64,000 nucleotides of DNA from an uncultured Eubacteriales bacterium (GCA_934546935.1 CAKTEH010000003.1:105209-169208); one strand, 5' to 3'; numbered from the stretch's first letter, positions 18,353 through 27,261 are shown. Made by a program: numbers and translations. The notes: generated by a model not told the origin, from the letters alone.

Positions 18353-18952
18353 ATGAAAATCCTTTTAACTGCTTTTGAAGCGTTTGGCGGGGAAACCGCC
18401 AATGCGGCTTTGGAAGCGGTACGGCGCGTACGGGCGCCGCGGGGGGTTGCGCTGGATGTTTTGGAGCTGCCTACTGTATTCGCTTCATGTGCCCGGATTG
18501 CGGCCGCCGCTATGCAGGCGCAGCATCCAGACATAGTTTTGTGTACGGGGCAGGCGTCAGGAAGACCGCAGCTTACGCTGGAGCGCATTGCGATCAATCT
18601 TGACGACGCCAGGATCCCGGATAATGCGGGCATGCAGCCTGTAGAACAACCGATCTGTCCGGGTGGTCCTGCGGCCTATTTTACGACGCTTCCGCTGCAA
18701 TCGCTTTGCCAGGCTGTGCATGCAGCGGGGTTCCCCTGTGCAGTTTCCAACACTGCTGGGACCTTTGTCTGCAATCATCTTCTCTATAATGTGCTTGATT
18801 TCGCTGCACGCGAAATGCCGGGTGTGCGCGCCGGTTTTATCCATATCCCCTGTACGCCGGTACAGGCGGCCCATATGCATCCGCCGGCGCCCAGCATGGC
18901 AAGTGCGGATGCTGCCCAGGCTTTAGAGGTTATTTTGGCGGCGCTGTGCTGA
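18353..18952 (+). CDS. pcp: Pyroglutamyl-peptidase I (peptidase C15)
   Basis: This 199-aa cytoplasmic cysteine peptidase removes N-terminal pyroglutamate from peptides. The catalytic triad can be read: Glu in LERIAINLDDARIPDNAG (about residue 80), Cys in SNTAGTFVCNHLLYN (about residue 140) and His in GFIHIPC (about residue 163). The length is slightly short of the usual 200-215 aa but complete. GGAGGG lies 7-8 nt before the ATG. The gene has its own promoter and stands alone, followed by a decayed ferredoxin gene. Confidence 0.93.
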   Translation: MKILLTAFEAFGGETANAALEAVRRVRAPRGVALDVLELPTVFASCARIAAAAMQAQHPDIVLCTGQASGRPQLTLERIAINLDDARIPDNAGMQPVEQPICPGGPAAYFTTLPLQSLCQAVHAAGFPCAVSNTAGTFVCNHLLYNVLDFAAREMPGVRAGFIHIPCTPVQAAHMHPPAPSMASADAAQALEVILAALC

Positions 18953-19048
18953 AGCGGGCTTTTGCCGGTAAGGCGGCAGAGTGCACGTTGACGTTGCGGC
19001 ACGTTTTTTTGAGGACCTGGAGTCAGAAAAAGAGCGGGGAGTAGTGGA

Positions 19049-19214
19049 ATGACAATTGCGGTAAACCGGCAGAAATGCCCGCAGAATCATAGATGTTTGT
19101 CGATCGCAGCCTGCAATTATTGACGCTTTGCCGGTCGTGGATACGGAAAAATGCATGATCTGCGGGAGCTGTATGCGTTTTTGCCCAAAGGGCGATTTTG
19201 GGATGGCAAAATAA
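19049..19214 (+). pseudogene. Frameshifted 4Fe-4S ferredoxin-like gene
   Basis: Starting at the ATG at 19049, the frame reads MTIAVNRQKCPQNHRCLSIA and stops at TGA 19121-19123. From 19110 another frame continues in register with a ferredoxin: PAIIDALPVVDTEKC then CMICGSCMRFCPKGDFG, ending TAA at 19212-19214. Together they would make a roughly 55-aa protein with a Cys-x5-Cys-x5-Cys N-terminal half and a classic CxxCxxCxxxCP cluster. The junction GCAGCCTGCAATT is consistent with loss of one copy of a short CTGCC direct repeat. It may be a real pseudogene or an assembly error. A programmed frameshift is unlikely because no slippery heptamer is present. Confidence 0.7.
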
Positions 19215-19305
19215 AAAACATCACCGCGGAGGGCTGCATTTGCATTGACTCCAGGGTGATGCTTGACTTATTCAAAAAGACGGCAAAAAGATTGGACAGG
19301 GATAT

Positions 19306-19343
19306 AAAAATTCCCGGAATCTGTTAGACTCCGGGAATTTTTC
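19306..19343. terminator. Terminator hairpin next to tRNA-fMet
   Basis: AAATTCCCGGA pairs with TCCGGGAATTT and is T-rich on both sides, so it suits both the ferredoxin remnant and the reverse-strand tRNA pair. Confidence 0.75.
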
Positions 19344-19421
<78 letters not shown>

Positions 19422-19460
19422 ATATAGATGGATTTCGGATCGCCTGCCCTTGTGGAAAAT

Positions 19461-19548
19461 TGGTGCCGGAAACCGGGCTCGAACCGGTACGGGTTATTCA
19501 CCCACGGGATTTTAAGTCCCGGGCGTCTGCCAATTCCGCCACTCCGGC
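19461..19548 (-). tRNA. tRNA-Leu (TAA)
   Basis: An 88-nt class II tRNA on the reverse strand begins GCCGGAGTGGCGG. The anticodon loop is CTTAAAA, the variable arm is long (GTGGGTGAATAACCCGT), the T-loop is TTCGAGC, and CCA is encoded. It lies 39 bp upstream of tRNA-fMet, probably on one transcript. Confidence 0.93.
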
Positions 19549-19585
19549 ACGCTGCGTCCGACCATGTCCTTATAATAGCACTTTT

Positions 19586-20119
19586 TTAAGGCCCTGTCAA
19601 CTCTTTTTCTGTCGAATTTTCCAGCTCGCGGATTTTTTCAATCACCGGGGCCAGCGCAGCCGCATCGACAAAGTCTGCGCCCTCGCACATAAGCCGGTAC
19701 ATTTCACCGCTTTCCGGCGTTTCGTTGTCCTCGTAGTCCATTTCCATGGAAATTCGGAAAGACTTTGCCATAAGTTTTTTAAAACCACGGATTTTGCGCA
19801 TATCAAATCCGCCGCGCAGATAATACAGCGCGATCTCGTCGGGGATCATATTGCGGCTATGCAGGGTTTCCAAAACCTGCCCGCCGGGAGGCATCAGCCC
19901 GACCGGGCACAGCACACGCACATTATACAGGCTGTACATTTTCATATAATTGTCGATAACGCCGGCCATGACCCAACCCATGAAAACGATATCGTCGCCC
20001 CGGTAAAGCTTTCGGCGCACTTTACGTACATCCACAGCGGGAAGTCCGGTGGCTTCGGAAAGCAGCTTTGCGTAACGTGCGGTAAAACCGGAATTTGAAC
20101 TGTAAACGATCGCTTCCAT
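19586..20119 (-). CDS. Flavodoxin-domain protein
   Basis: The 177-aa protein begins with the FMN-phosphate loop YSSNSGFTARYAKLL in the flavodoxin pattern. GDDIVFMGWVMAGVIDNY and LCPVGLMPPGG follow, corresponding to the loops that cover the isoalloxazine ring. It belongs to the flavodoxin group related to HemG-type proteins, which carry electrons in the cytoplasm. The partner is unknown. It has its own promoter 57-85 bp upstream and precedes the tRNA pair on the same strand. Confidence 0.85.
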   Translation of the reverse strand: MEAIVYSSNSGFTARYAKLLSEATGLPAVDVRKVRRKLYRGDDIVFMGWVMAGVIDNYMKMYSLYNVRVLCPVGLMPPGGQVLETLHSRNMIPDEIALYYLRGGFDMRKIRGFKKLMAKSFRISMEMDYEDNETPESGEMYRLMCEGADFVDAAALAPVIEKIRELENSTEKELTGP

Positions 20120-20175
20120 TTTTTTCGCCTTCTTTTTCCGTCCCTACGCCTGCGGCGCGGACAAATCTTATTAAA

Positions 20176-20204
20176 AGTATACCATATTTTCCGGCGCAGT
20201 GCAA
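20176..20204 (-). promoter_or_regulatory. Promoter of the flavodoxin gene
   Basis: On the reverse strand: TTGCAC, a 17-bp spacer and TATACT. Confidence 0.6.
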
Positions 20205-20380
20205 GGCAGGGGCAAGTCGTCGGATTCTGCGCTCCCCTGCTGAAAATGTACAAGCGCCCGCCCGGAACATGTCCAGGCGGGCTGGTATGCCGCGAAAACC
20301 CCGCGGCGGGTGTGCAAACTTGTGCGGCGCTGTGCCCCGGCCGGGCCTGCACAAACACAGGGAAGCACGTGGATAACGGG

Positions 20381-20701
20381 TTATTCTTCCTCGCGGAAAG
20401 TCCCGCAGCAGGTCGAATCCATACGGTGGGCGAACTCACCCTCCATTTTGACGCGGTCTGCTTCGCAGATCCCATCCAGATTGAACACACAGGATCCGGC
20501 TTCACAGCCGATATGCGTATCCTCGGAAGCTGAGACGTCGGCAAAAGAGCTGATATACTCATTTTCCCCGTCTACAAAGCTTCCGCAGCAGGTGCCTTCA
20601 CAGGTACATGCGTCACAGCCGCAGACCTCGATCTCATCCAGGCAGCACAGCCTGTCATGGTTATTGCCGCAATTTACTGCGTCACATACAAGACGACTCA
20701 T
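20381..20701 (-). CDS. Cysteine-rich protein with two DUF1540 repeats
   Basis: The 106-aa protein is made of two halves. The first has CDAVNCGNNHDRLCC and CEGTCCGSF, and the second CEAGSCVFNLDGICEADR and STCCGTF. Each is a DUF1540 unit with four or more cysteines that probably bind a metal. The function of the family is unknown. AGGAGG lies at the right distance from the ATG. It stands alone between the P-type ATPase-like gene and the flavodoxin. It is acidic and small, consistent with a cytoplasmic zinc- or iron-binding protein. Confidence 0.85.
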   Translation of the reverse strand: MSRLVCDAVNCGNNHDRLCCLDEIEVCGCDACTCEGTCCGSFVDGENEYISSFADVSASEDTHIGCEAGSCVFNLDGICEADRVKMEGEFAHRMDSTCCGTFREEE

Positions 20702-20809
20702 TTTCTTCCTCCTATGCGCGGATCTTTCCGCGCAGGAGTATTTTCTGTTTCAATGCATGCAAATATACGGGGTATTTTTTGCCTTGCGTTATAGAGCTTC
20801 GAAAAAAAT

Positions 20810-20851
20810 TGGAAAATCCGTCCGGACACGGAAATACGTGTCCGGACGGAT
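20810..20851 (-). terminator. Terminator of the P-type ATPase-like gene
   Basis: ATCCGTCCGGACAC forms a perfect 14-bp stem with its complement. On the reverse strand it starts just past the stop codon and is followed by TTTTCC. Confidence 0.88.
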
Positions 20852-20856
20852 CTGGT

Positions 20857-23800
20857 TTATTCTTTTTTCTTTTTGCGGCGGTGCGGTTTCTTCTTTGATG
20901 TATCCGGCGCGCCGCCATCCCCCGGCACATCTGCGCCGGCAGTTGGCGCGGCGGCCGCGTCCGGGGTTTCTGATGTAGCGCTTTCCGGGACAGATTGTAC
21001 ACCGGCGGCTTCCGCTTGTGTGGGTTCCGGAGCCGCTGGCCCCTGAGGTGATGCAGGGACGTCCGCCTGCGTTTGGCAATCCTTTTCTGCAACGTTTTCT
21101 GTGCTGCCGGCTGTGATGCCGGCAGCCGCTGGATCATCTGGCAGCGGCTGGCTCTCGCCCGGGACGGCATTTTGCTGGGCATTGCCCGTACCGGGCTCCG
21201 GCGCCCCGTCCGGCTGCGCTTCAGATATGCCGGTCTGCTGTGCCAGGGCTGTGTCTGTTTCGGACACGGCTTCGACCGGGAGTTCAATCGGTTCCGCCTG
21301 CCCGGCGGCAGGCGTCAGGCCAGATGCGAGAATCTCTTTCGGCAGCGCGGCGAACAAGTCTCCGTAAATCTTTAATTCATCCGGAACGCCCGAAAGGAAA
21401 CCATCCGCTGGGGTTTCAGGTTCCTGCGTTGCTTCATCCTGTACGGACGGATGCACAGGGACGTTTTCCGGTTCCTGTGCCGCTTCGGAAGCTTCTGAAG
21501 CAGACGGCATGTTCGTCGGGGCATTCGCTGGGATGTCCGCCTGGGCAGATATATCCGGAGCGGACGCGTTTGCCTGCAGTATCTGCGGGTCTTCCGGTTC
21601 ACCAAACTCTTCAAGGATCTGCTGCTCGTCGAGCGGCGCAGGCTCCTCCATGTCCTGCTGCTGTACCGGCGTTTCGGAAATTCCCTCCCGGCGGATGGGC
21701 TCCTCTTCCTCCTGCGTCGGATCAGCGTTTTCAAACTTGGAGAAGAAGCCTTCGCCGAAATCTATACGGCGGGCGCGGCGATGTGTTTTCTTCGGGGTGA
21801 TTTTAATCAGGCGGTCGGCAAGCGGACGCAGTACACGTTTAAAAACTTCTCCCCAGGCCAACGTTACCGCCATAAAGGCCAACGCGATCAGCCATTCGAT
21901 CCATCCGATTGCCGCGGTATCAAACGCGCCCTGCAAAAATGGGACATACACGGACAGGATCAGCATAATGAGCACGCCGCCGGACAGGAACAGCAGCCCA
22001 TGATTGGAGGCAAAGCCCAGCCGGATCAGGCTGGTGGTTTCCGAACGGGAAGGGAACAATAGGCCAAGCATGCACAGCATCAGGCAGACAAAGCTTGCTG
22101 TACGCGCATAAACAGCCAGTTGAGTATCTGCCAATCCAGCGGCGGTACCGCGGGCAGAGGCAATGAAATACGACGCGATTACGAGGCCTGCTGGGATCAG
22201 CGCCTGTACAAGGGCGCACAGGATGCTTTTGCGGTTAATCGCTGTTTCCCCTTCCATCCGCGGCCGCGTGCGCATTGTACTGCGTTCATTGCGTTCGTCG
22301 CCAAGTACAAAAGCTGGGATCAGCGCCATAACCGCATGCAGCCAGGCAAAATGCACGGCGGAAAAAGCAACGGAAACGCCGGAAAGATAACATACCAATA
22401 CGGCAAACAGGGCCGTAAAGCCGATACCCATCGCAAAGACGCTATATGCGCGCAAGCTGGAGAAAACGGTCCGGCTTTCCTCAATTACACGGGTGATTTC
22501 GGAGAAAGAGCTTTCGTCCAGGATAACGCCGGCGGCCTGGCGGGTGCTTTCGGCGCAGGCTGCACCCAGTGCGATTCCGATATCTGCGCTGCGCAGCGCC
22601 TGCGCATCGGCGGCCTGGCTTCCGGCTGCGGCGACAAAAGAACCGCCCATCTTCTGCGCGCCGATAATGGCGCGCCGCCCCTGCGGGGTTACGCGGGCAC
22701 ATGCCCGTGTAAGGCGCAGGCGGTTGGACAATTCCTGAGGGCTGATTGAATCGATTTCGTCGCCGTCGAATACGGCCTCATGGATTCCCAGCGACAGCGC
22801 CGTATCCGAGGTGGTGCCAAGCTCATCGCCGGTAACCATGAGGGTCTTGATATCTGCGGACTCGCAGAGGTTGAATGCCGCGACAGAACCGTGTGCAACG
22901 CGGTTTTCGATGCCGGCAAGCCCGAGGAAGGTCATACCGTGCTCGACGCCGGCGTCAAAATCCGGATTTTCCGGCAGCGGGCCGAGTTCATGGTAGGCAA
23001 CGGCGACAACACGCAGGCCCTGTTCAGCCATACGGCTGAAGATGCGGGCGATTTGTGCGCGATTGTTATCTGTCAGACGCAGCGCCCGCCCGGAAACGTT
23101 GATGGTGTCGCAGCAAGCGAGAACAAGCTCCGGCGCGCCTTTTGAATAGGCCACGGCCTGCCGCCCGCGGCGGTGGATTGAGGTCATCATGCGCCGCGCC
23201 GGTTCAAAGGGCAGCTCGGCGATTTTCGGGAACATTTCGTTCATATCAGCGCGGAAAAGGCCGGCTTTTGCCGCCATTGTAACCAGCGCGCATTCGGTCG
23301 GGTCACCGCGGCGCACCCATTGCCCGGCGCTGACTTCTTCAATATCAGAATTTGCGCACAGCGCTGCGGCGATAAGCGTCATTGCCGCGTCCCGGCGGCG
23401 GCTGATGTCTACCTCGCGGCCGTCGGAATCGGTAAATTTTCCTTCGGGCGTCCAGCCGCGCCCGGAAATATCATAATATTTTCCACCTGACCACAGCACG
23501 GTTGCCGTCATTTCGTCGGAGGTAATCACGCCGGTTTTGGGAAGGACAAGCGTATCGACACGGTTGATTTCTTCCATTGCGTGCATGGATTTGACGACCG
23601 AGCCGCGGCGTGCAAGCTTTTCCATTCCGGAAGTAAGGAGCGCCGTCTGTGCCAGGCCCAGTCCTGCGGGAATGGCGGCTGCGGCCAGGGTGCAGCAAAT
23701 TAGGATTGTAGAAACCAGCGTATCCCGGCTCAGCTCCTGGTTTAAAAGCCCGATAATAAGCGTCAGCGTGCACAGGATGATCCCGGCCGCGCAAAGGCGG

Positions 23801-24528
23801 CGGTTGACGCGCAGGAACTGCCGGGTTTCGGCCTGCATGCCGTATTCGTATTTCGGCAGGGCGGCTTGTGTCTGCGGGTATGCTACTTTCTCTCCGGTTT
23901 CAACGACAATAGCCCGGCCGTAACCGGAAGCAACGGTACAGCCGCAATAGCACATGTTGCTGCGCGCGCCCAACTCCGTGTCCTCGTCGAGGATATCTGC
24001 GGCATTTTTGCGTGAGGAAATGAAGCCGCCGGGCAACGGGCTTTCATCGATTTTCAGCTCGACCGATTCTGCAACGCGCATATCCGCGCCAATTTCGTCG
24101 CCGGGCTTTAGCACAACCACGTCTCCCGGCACCAGCAGCGAAGTGTCGATAACGCGCCGCGTCCCGTCACGGACAACCGTGCTGACCGGCGTGGTGATAC
24201 GGCGGATTGAATCGAGCAGCCGGCCGGCGCGCACGAGGATTCGCGCCTGTGCTCCGGCGGCAACGGCGGCCGCAAGGAAAATGGAAACTGCCGCGGCGTA
24301 ATTCTTCGTCAGGATATAGAGTACTGCGGCGGCGGCAAATACCACTGCCGGCAGAAGCATTGCACTGCGCCAAACAGCGGGGTCTATCTTTTTGGGATGG
24401 CGTCCTGGACGGCTGTTTTGCCCGTATTTTTCCGCGCGCGTTTTTGCGGATGCTTCCGGGATGCCCGTTTTAATGTCTGTATTAAGCTCTTTGGCGACTT
24501 CCTGTGCTGACTTTGTATACCAGGCCAT
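20857..24528 (-). CDS. P-type ATPase homologue lacking the catalytic Asp (pseudoenzyme) with a long acidic C-terminal tail
   Basis: The protein is 1223 aa from the ATG at 24528, chosen because it follows GAGGGG by 9 nt and gives MAWYTKSAQEVAKEL, the usual start of the Ca2+-ATPase-like (P2) family. The overall order is retained: N-terminal cytoplasmic stretch, M1-M2, A-domain, M3-M4, P/N domains and M5-M10. The catalytic motifs are not. DKTGT is PKTGV (Pro at about residue 330). TGES is replaced by LPGGF (about 162). PEGL in M4 is PAGL (about 286). GDGVND is GSQAAD (about 634). The M6 NLVTD ligand motif is HAVMALIP (about 731). KGAPE and MVTGD remain. About 300 residues rich in Pro, Glu and Ala follow, ending in a Lys/Arg cluster. 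It should not pump ions, so a scaffold or sensor role is possible. Confidence 0.85.
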   Translation of the reverse strand: MAWYTKSAQEVAKELNTDIKTGIPEASAKTRAEKYGQNSRPGRHPKKIDPAVWRSAMLLPAVVFAAAAVLYILTKNYAAAVSIFLAAAVAAGAQARILVRAGRLLDSIRRITTPVSTVVRDGTRRVIDTSLLVPGDVVVLKPGDEIGADMRVAESVELKIDESPLPGGFISSRKNAADILDEDTELGARSNMCYCGCTVASGYGRAIVVETGEKVAYPQTQAALPKYEYGMQAETRQFLRVNRRLCAAGIILCTLTLIIGLLNQELSRDTLVSTILICCTLAAAAIPAGLGLAQTALLTSGMEKLARRGSVVKSMHAMEEINRVDTLVLPKTGVITSDEMTATVLWSGGKYYDISGRGWTPEGKFTDSDGREVDISRRRDAAMTLIAAALCANSDIEEVSAGQWVRRGDPTECALVTMAAKAGLFRADMNEMFPKIAELPFEPARRMMTSIHRRGRQAVAYSKGAPELVLACCDTINVSGRALRLTDNNRAQIARIFSRMAEQGLRVVAVAYHELGPLPENPDFDAGVEHGMTFLGLAGIENRVAHGSVAAFNLCESADIKTLMVTGDELGTTSDTALSLGIHEAVFDGDEIDSISPQELSNRLRLTRACARVTPQGRRAIIGAQKMGGSFVAAAGSQAADAQALRSADIGIALGAACAESTRQAAGVILDESSFSEITRVIEESRTVFSSLRAYSVFAMGIGFTALFAVLVCYLSGVSVAFSAVHFAWLHAVMALIPAFVLGDERNERSTMRTRPRMEGETAINRKSILCALVQALIPAGLVIASYFIASARGTAAGLADTQLAVYARTASFVCLMLCMLGLLFPSRSETTSLIRLGFASNHGLLFLSGGVLIMLILSVYVPFLQGAFDTAAIGWIEWLIALAFMAVTLAWGEVFKRVLRPLADRLIKITPKKTHRRARRIDFGEGFFSKFENADPTQEEEEPIRREGISETPVQQQDMEEPAPLDEQQILEEFGEPEDPQILQANASAPDISAQADIPANAPTNMPSASEASEAAQEPENVPVHPSVQDEATQEPETPADGFLSGVPDELKIYGDLFAALPKEILASGLTPAAGQAEPIELPVEAVSETDTALAQQTGISEAQPDGAPEPGTGNAQQNAVPGESQPLPDDPAAAGITAGSTENVAEKDCQTQADVPASPQGPAAPEPTQAEAAGVQSVPESATSETPDAAAAPTAGADVPGDGGAPDTSKKKPHRRKKKKE

Positions 24529-24686
24529 AACCATCTTCCCCTCATTAAGTGTCCGCGCCGCGGATCTCCCTTCCGGCGCGCATATAGACATACGGCGCAG
24601 GCAAGGTAAAACCCGCCGGCCGCTTTTATTTTTTGTTTTTACGCTGCGTTTGGCCTGCTGCCGCACGCAGATAATACAACATTTTC

Positions 24687-24715
24687 ATTCTACCATAGAA
24701 AAAAATTGATTTCAA
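24687..24715 (-). promoter_or_regulatory. Promoter of the P-type ATPase-like gene
   Basis: On the reverse strand: TTGAAA, a 17-bp spacer and TAGAAT. Its -35 overlaps the -35 of the egsA promoter. Confidence 0.6.
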
Positions 24716-24733
24716 ACTTTTTTGTGATATAAT
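24706..24733 (+). promoter_or_regulatory. Promoter of the egsA operon
   Basis: TTGATT, a 16-bp spacer and TATAAT. Confidence 0.6.
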
Positions 24734-24915
24734 TTGAGGGGAATCCGGAAAATTTTTATCTGTAGCCTCTCAGCGTGCCTGCGCATCTTTTTTTTGCAGG
24801 AGCTGGGTTCCGCAAATGCGTTTCCCATCGGGCCGGCGGCCTTTACGCCTTTTTGCGGCTTCATTTGCACCTGTGCCCATTTTATTGTCCCGATATCCGG
24901 GAAAGGAGTAGATTT

Positions 24916-26097
24916 ATGGAAAAGAATATCCTTACCACCCCGCTTTCCGAGCTGACGAACGTCGATATTGACTGTACCTGCGGCAAACGTCATTCCATCC
25001 ATATCGGCACGATCGAAATTTCCCGTGGGGCTTCCGGCCGCGTTGCCGAAATCGCCGCGCCCTATTTTGCAAAGGGTCCGGTGTTGGTTGTGTGCGATGT
25101 CAACACATATGCGGTGCTTGGAAAAAAGATACACGAGCAGTTGAAAGCCGCCGGTGCGGACGCCGATTGCTACGTATTCCCGGAGAAGCACCTGCATCCA
25201 GACGCTTTTGCCGTCGGGCGCCTGCTGATCGAAGCAACGGACGAGCGCAGGAATTACAGCCTGCTGATCGCCGTCGGTTCCGGGACTTTGAATGATATCA
25301 CCCGCCTGGTCAGCGGCCGCGCCGGGCTTCCGTATTTCATTGTGGGCACTGCGCCGAGCATGGACGGCTATGCAGGCAACTCCTCGCCTATTGTCTGCCG
25401 TGGTACGAAAATGAGCTTTTATTCCCATTATGCCGACGCCATCATTGCCGATACGGAAATCATGGCGCAGGCGCCGGCCTGGATGCTCGCCGCAGGGTTG
25501 GGCGATGTGATGGGCAAATATGTCGCGCTGGCCGACTGGAAGATGGATGAAGACCTCTGCGGCGCCTATCGCTGTGAGATGATTTCGCAGTTTATGGCCA
25601 ATGCCGTCGAAAAATGTGCTGCAACGGCCGCGGACGTTGCACGCCGTGACCCGGACGCCGTCGGCACGATGATGGAAGCGCTTACGCTTGCCGGAATGGC
25701 GATGGGCCTTGCCACTGTCACCCGTCCGGCTTCCGGCTGCGAACACCATATGGCGCATTATATCGACATTGATCTCATTTCCCGCGGGCTTGACTACCCG
25801 CTGCACGGCAACACTGTCGGCATTACAGCCATGGCAATGCTGCGTTTCTATGAAATGGCCCGCCGCGACGGCCTGACCGCGCTTGAAACCCCGACGGCGG
25901 ACGTCGTGCGTGAAATGATCGAGCGCATTGGAGGTCCGACCCGCCCGGCCGAAATCGGCGTGGAGCCGGAGCTGTTCCGCCGCGCCATGTTGGAAGCGAA
26001 GAACCTGCGCCCGCAGTATTCAATGCTCAAGCATGTGGATAAATACGGGAAACTGGAAGAATATACTGAAGTTGTAATGAAGGAAATGTGCAATTGA
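24916..26097 (+). CDS. egsA: sn-glycerol-1-phosphate dehydrogenase (AraM/EgsA family)
   Basis: This 393-aa NAD(P)H-dependent enzyme reduces dihydroxyacetone phosphate to sn-glycerol-1-phosphate, the enantiomer used in archaeal lipids. In bacteria such as Bacillus subtilis the homologue AraM is a metal-dependent version. The sequence shows GSGTLNDITR and GTAPSMDGYAGNSSP for nucleotide and substrate binding. ASGCEHHMAHYID and HGNTVGI carry the metal-binding histidines. The ATG at 24916 follows GGAG. The longer open frame upstream lies in the leader. The stop codon overlaps the next gene's start by 4 bp, so translation is coupled. araM often sits with arabinose genes, and an arabinofuranosidase lies 12 kb away. 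Confidence 0.92.
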   Translation: MEKNILTTPLSELTNVDIDCTCGKRHSIHIGTIEISRGASGRVAEIAAPYFAKGPVLVVCDVNTYAVLGKKIHEQLKAAGADADCYVFPEKHLHPDAFAVGRLLIEATDERRNYSLLIAVGSGTLNDITRLVSGRAGLPYFIVGTAPSMDGYAGNSSPIVCRGTKMSFYSHYADAIIADTEIMAQAPAWMLAAGLGDVMGKYVALADWKMDEDLCGAYRCEMISQFMANAVEKCAATAADVARRDPDAVGTMMEALTLAGMAMGLATVTRPASGCEHHMAHYIDIDLISRGLDYPLHGNTVGITAMAMLRFYEMARRDGLTALETPTADVVREMIERIGGPTRPAEIGVEPELFRRAMLEAKNLRPQYSMLKHVDKYGKLEEYTEVVMKEMCN

Positions 26098-27236
26098 GTA
26101 AGTTTACGTTTTGCGCCCCCTGCCTGATGGGTGTAGAGAGTATTGCGTCGGGCGAGTTTACCCGGCTCGGATTTGAAAACGTGCACAACGAGGACGGGCG
26201 CGTCTATTTTGACGGGGACGAGCGTACCCTCGCCCGTGCAAACCTTAATTCCCGCTATACCGAACGTATTTTAATCCGGCTTGCCTCGTTCCCGGCTCCA
26301 GATTTCGATGCGTTGTACGACGGCGTGCGCGCTGTCGAATGGGAAAACTATATTGCGCCTGCCGCGCAGTTTCCGGTGCGTGGGCACAGCATCCGCTCGA
26401 AGCTCAGTTCGGTGCCGGCCTGCCAGTCAATTGTGAAAAAAGCCATTGCCGACCGGCTTATGGCCAAACGCCATGTTTCCTGGCTTGATGAAAGCGGCGT
26501 GCGTATGCAGGTGCAGTTCGAACTGCTGCGTGACCGCGCTGAAATTTATCTCGATACTACCGGACCTTCGCTGCACAAACGAGGCTGGCGGCCAGAGGGA
26601 GGCACCGCGCCGCTGCGTGAAACGTTGGCTGCGGCGATGGTTGACTTATCACGCTTCCGCGGCGACATGACGTTTTATGACCCTTTCTGCGGCTCCGGCA
26701 CGATTGCCATAGAAGCGGCAACGAAAGCGCTGCGCCGCGCCCCGGGTGTTTTGCGCCGGTTCGATGCGATCAGTTTCCCGTTTATTGCCAAATCCGTCTG
26801 GCGTGACGCTTATGAAGAAGCGCAGGGTTTACCGCAGCCGTCCCCGGCAACGGTTTTTGCCAGCGATATTGATCCGAAAATGGTGGCGTTGGCAAGAGCG
26901 AACGCCCGGCGCGCCGGTGTAGAGGACTTTATCCATTTTTCGGTTGCCGACGCGGCGGCGCGCGGCTATTCTGCCGGACGCGGCGTGATCGTCACCAACC
27001 CGCCCTATGGCGAACGGCTCGGCGACGTGGAGCAGGCGCGTGCAATTTACAAAAACCTCGGCCGTGCGCTTAACCCGCTTGGAGAGCGGAGCCTGTACCT
27101 GATTACGCCTGACGAAACCTTCGAGCGCTGTTTCGGTGCGCGTGCGGCGCGCAAACGTTGGCTGTACAACGGCATGATTAAGTGCAGCCTGTACATGTAT
27201 TTCCCCCAGCGTCAAAAGAAGCAGCGTATAGAGTAA
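26094..27236 (+). CDS. THUMP-domain class I rRNA methyltransferase (RlmL/YpsC-like)
   Basis: The protein is 380 aa. The N-terminal third is a THUMP-type RNA-binding region beginning KFTFCAPCLMGVES. The C-terminal half is a Rossmann methyltransferase with DPFCGSGTIAIEAA (SAM binding) and TNPPYGERLGD, whose NPPY motif is typical of enzymes methylating exocyclic amino groups. The family includes RlmL N-domain homologues and YpsC, which act on 23S rRNA guanines. The TTG at 26094 is preferred, overlapping the egsA stop as TTGA with AAGGA at a good distance. A GTG two codons earlier has no room for a ribosome site. A strong terminator follows. Confidence 0.88.
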   Translation: MSKFTFCAPCLMGVESIASGEFTRLGFENVHNEDGRVYFDGDERTLARANLNSRYTERILIRLASFPAPDFDALYDGVRAVEWENYIAPAAQFPVRGHSIRSKLSSVPACQSIVKKAIADRLMAKRHVSWLDESGVRMQVQFELLRDRAEIYLDTTGPSLHKRGWRPEGGTAPLRETLAAAMVDLSRFRGDMTFYDPFCGSGTIAIEAATKALRRAPGVLRRFDAISFPFIAKSVWRDAYEEAQGLPQPSPATVFASDIDPKMVALARANARRAGVEDFIHFSVADAAARGYSAGRGVIVTNPPYGERLGDVEQARAIYKNLGRALNPLGERSLYLITPDETFERCFGARAARKRWLYNGMIKCSLYMYFPQRQKKQRIE

Positions 27237-27261
27237 GCACGCATATAGATTATCCTGTATG

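Larger units (their letters stand above)
24529..24915. other. Divergent spacer with overlapping promoters
   Basis: About 390 bp between the ATPase-like gene and egsA. Both promoters lie at 24687-24733 and overlap. The egsA leader of about 180 nt has no riboswitch that I recognise. Open frames extending the two genes into this region lack ribosome sites. Confidence 0.6.

Noticed and set aside
19049..19214. Programmed frameshift in the ferredoxin gene
   Set aside because: No slippery heptamer or stimulatory structure at the junction. A short deletion explains it better.
24529..24666. N-terminal extension of the P-type ATPase-like protein by 46 residues
   Set aside because: Arg-rich, no ribosome site, and the family-like start MAWYTKS is downstream with GAGGGG at good distance.
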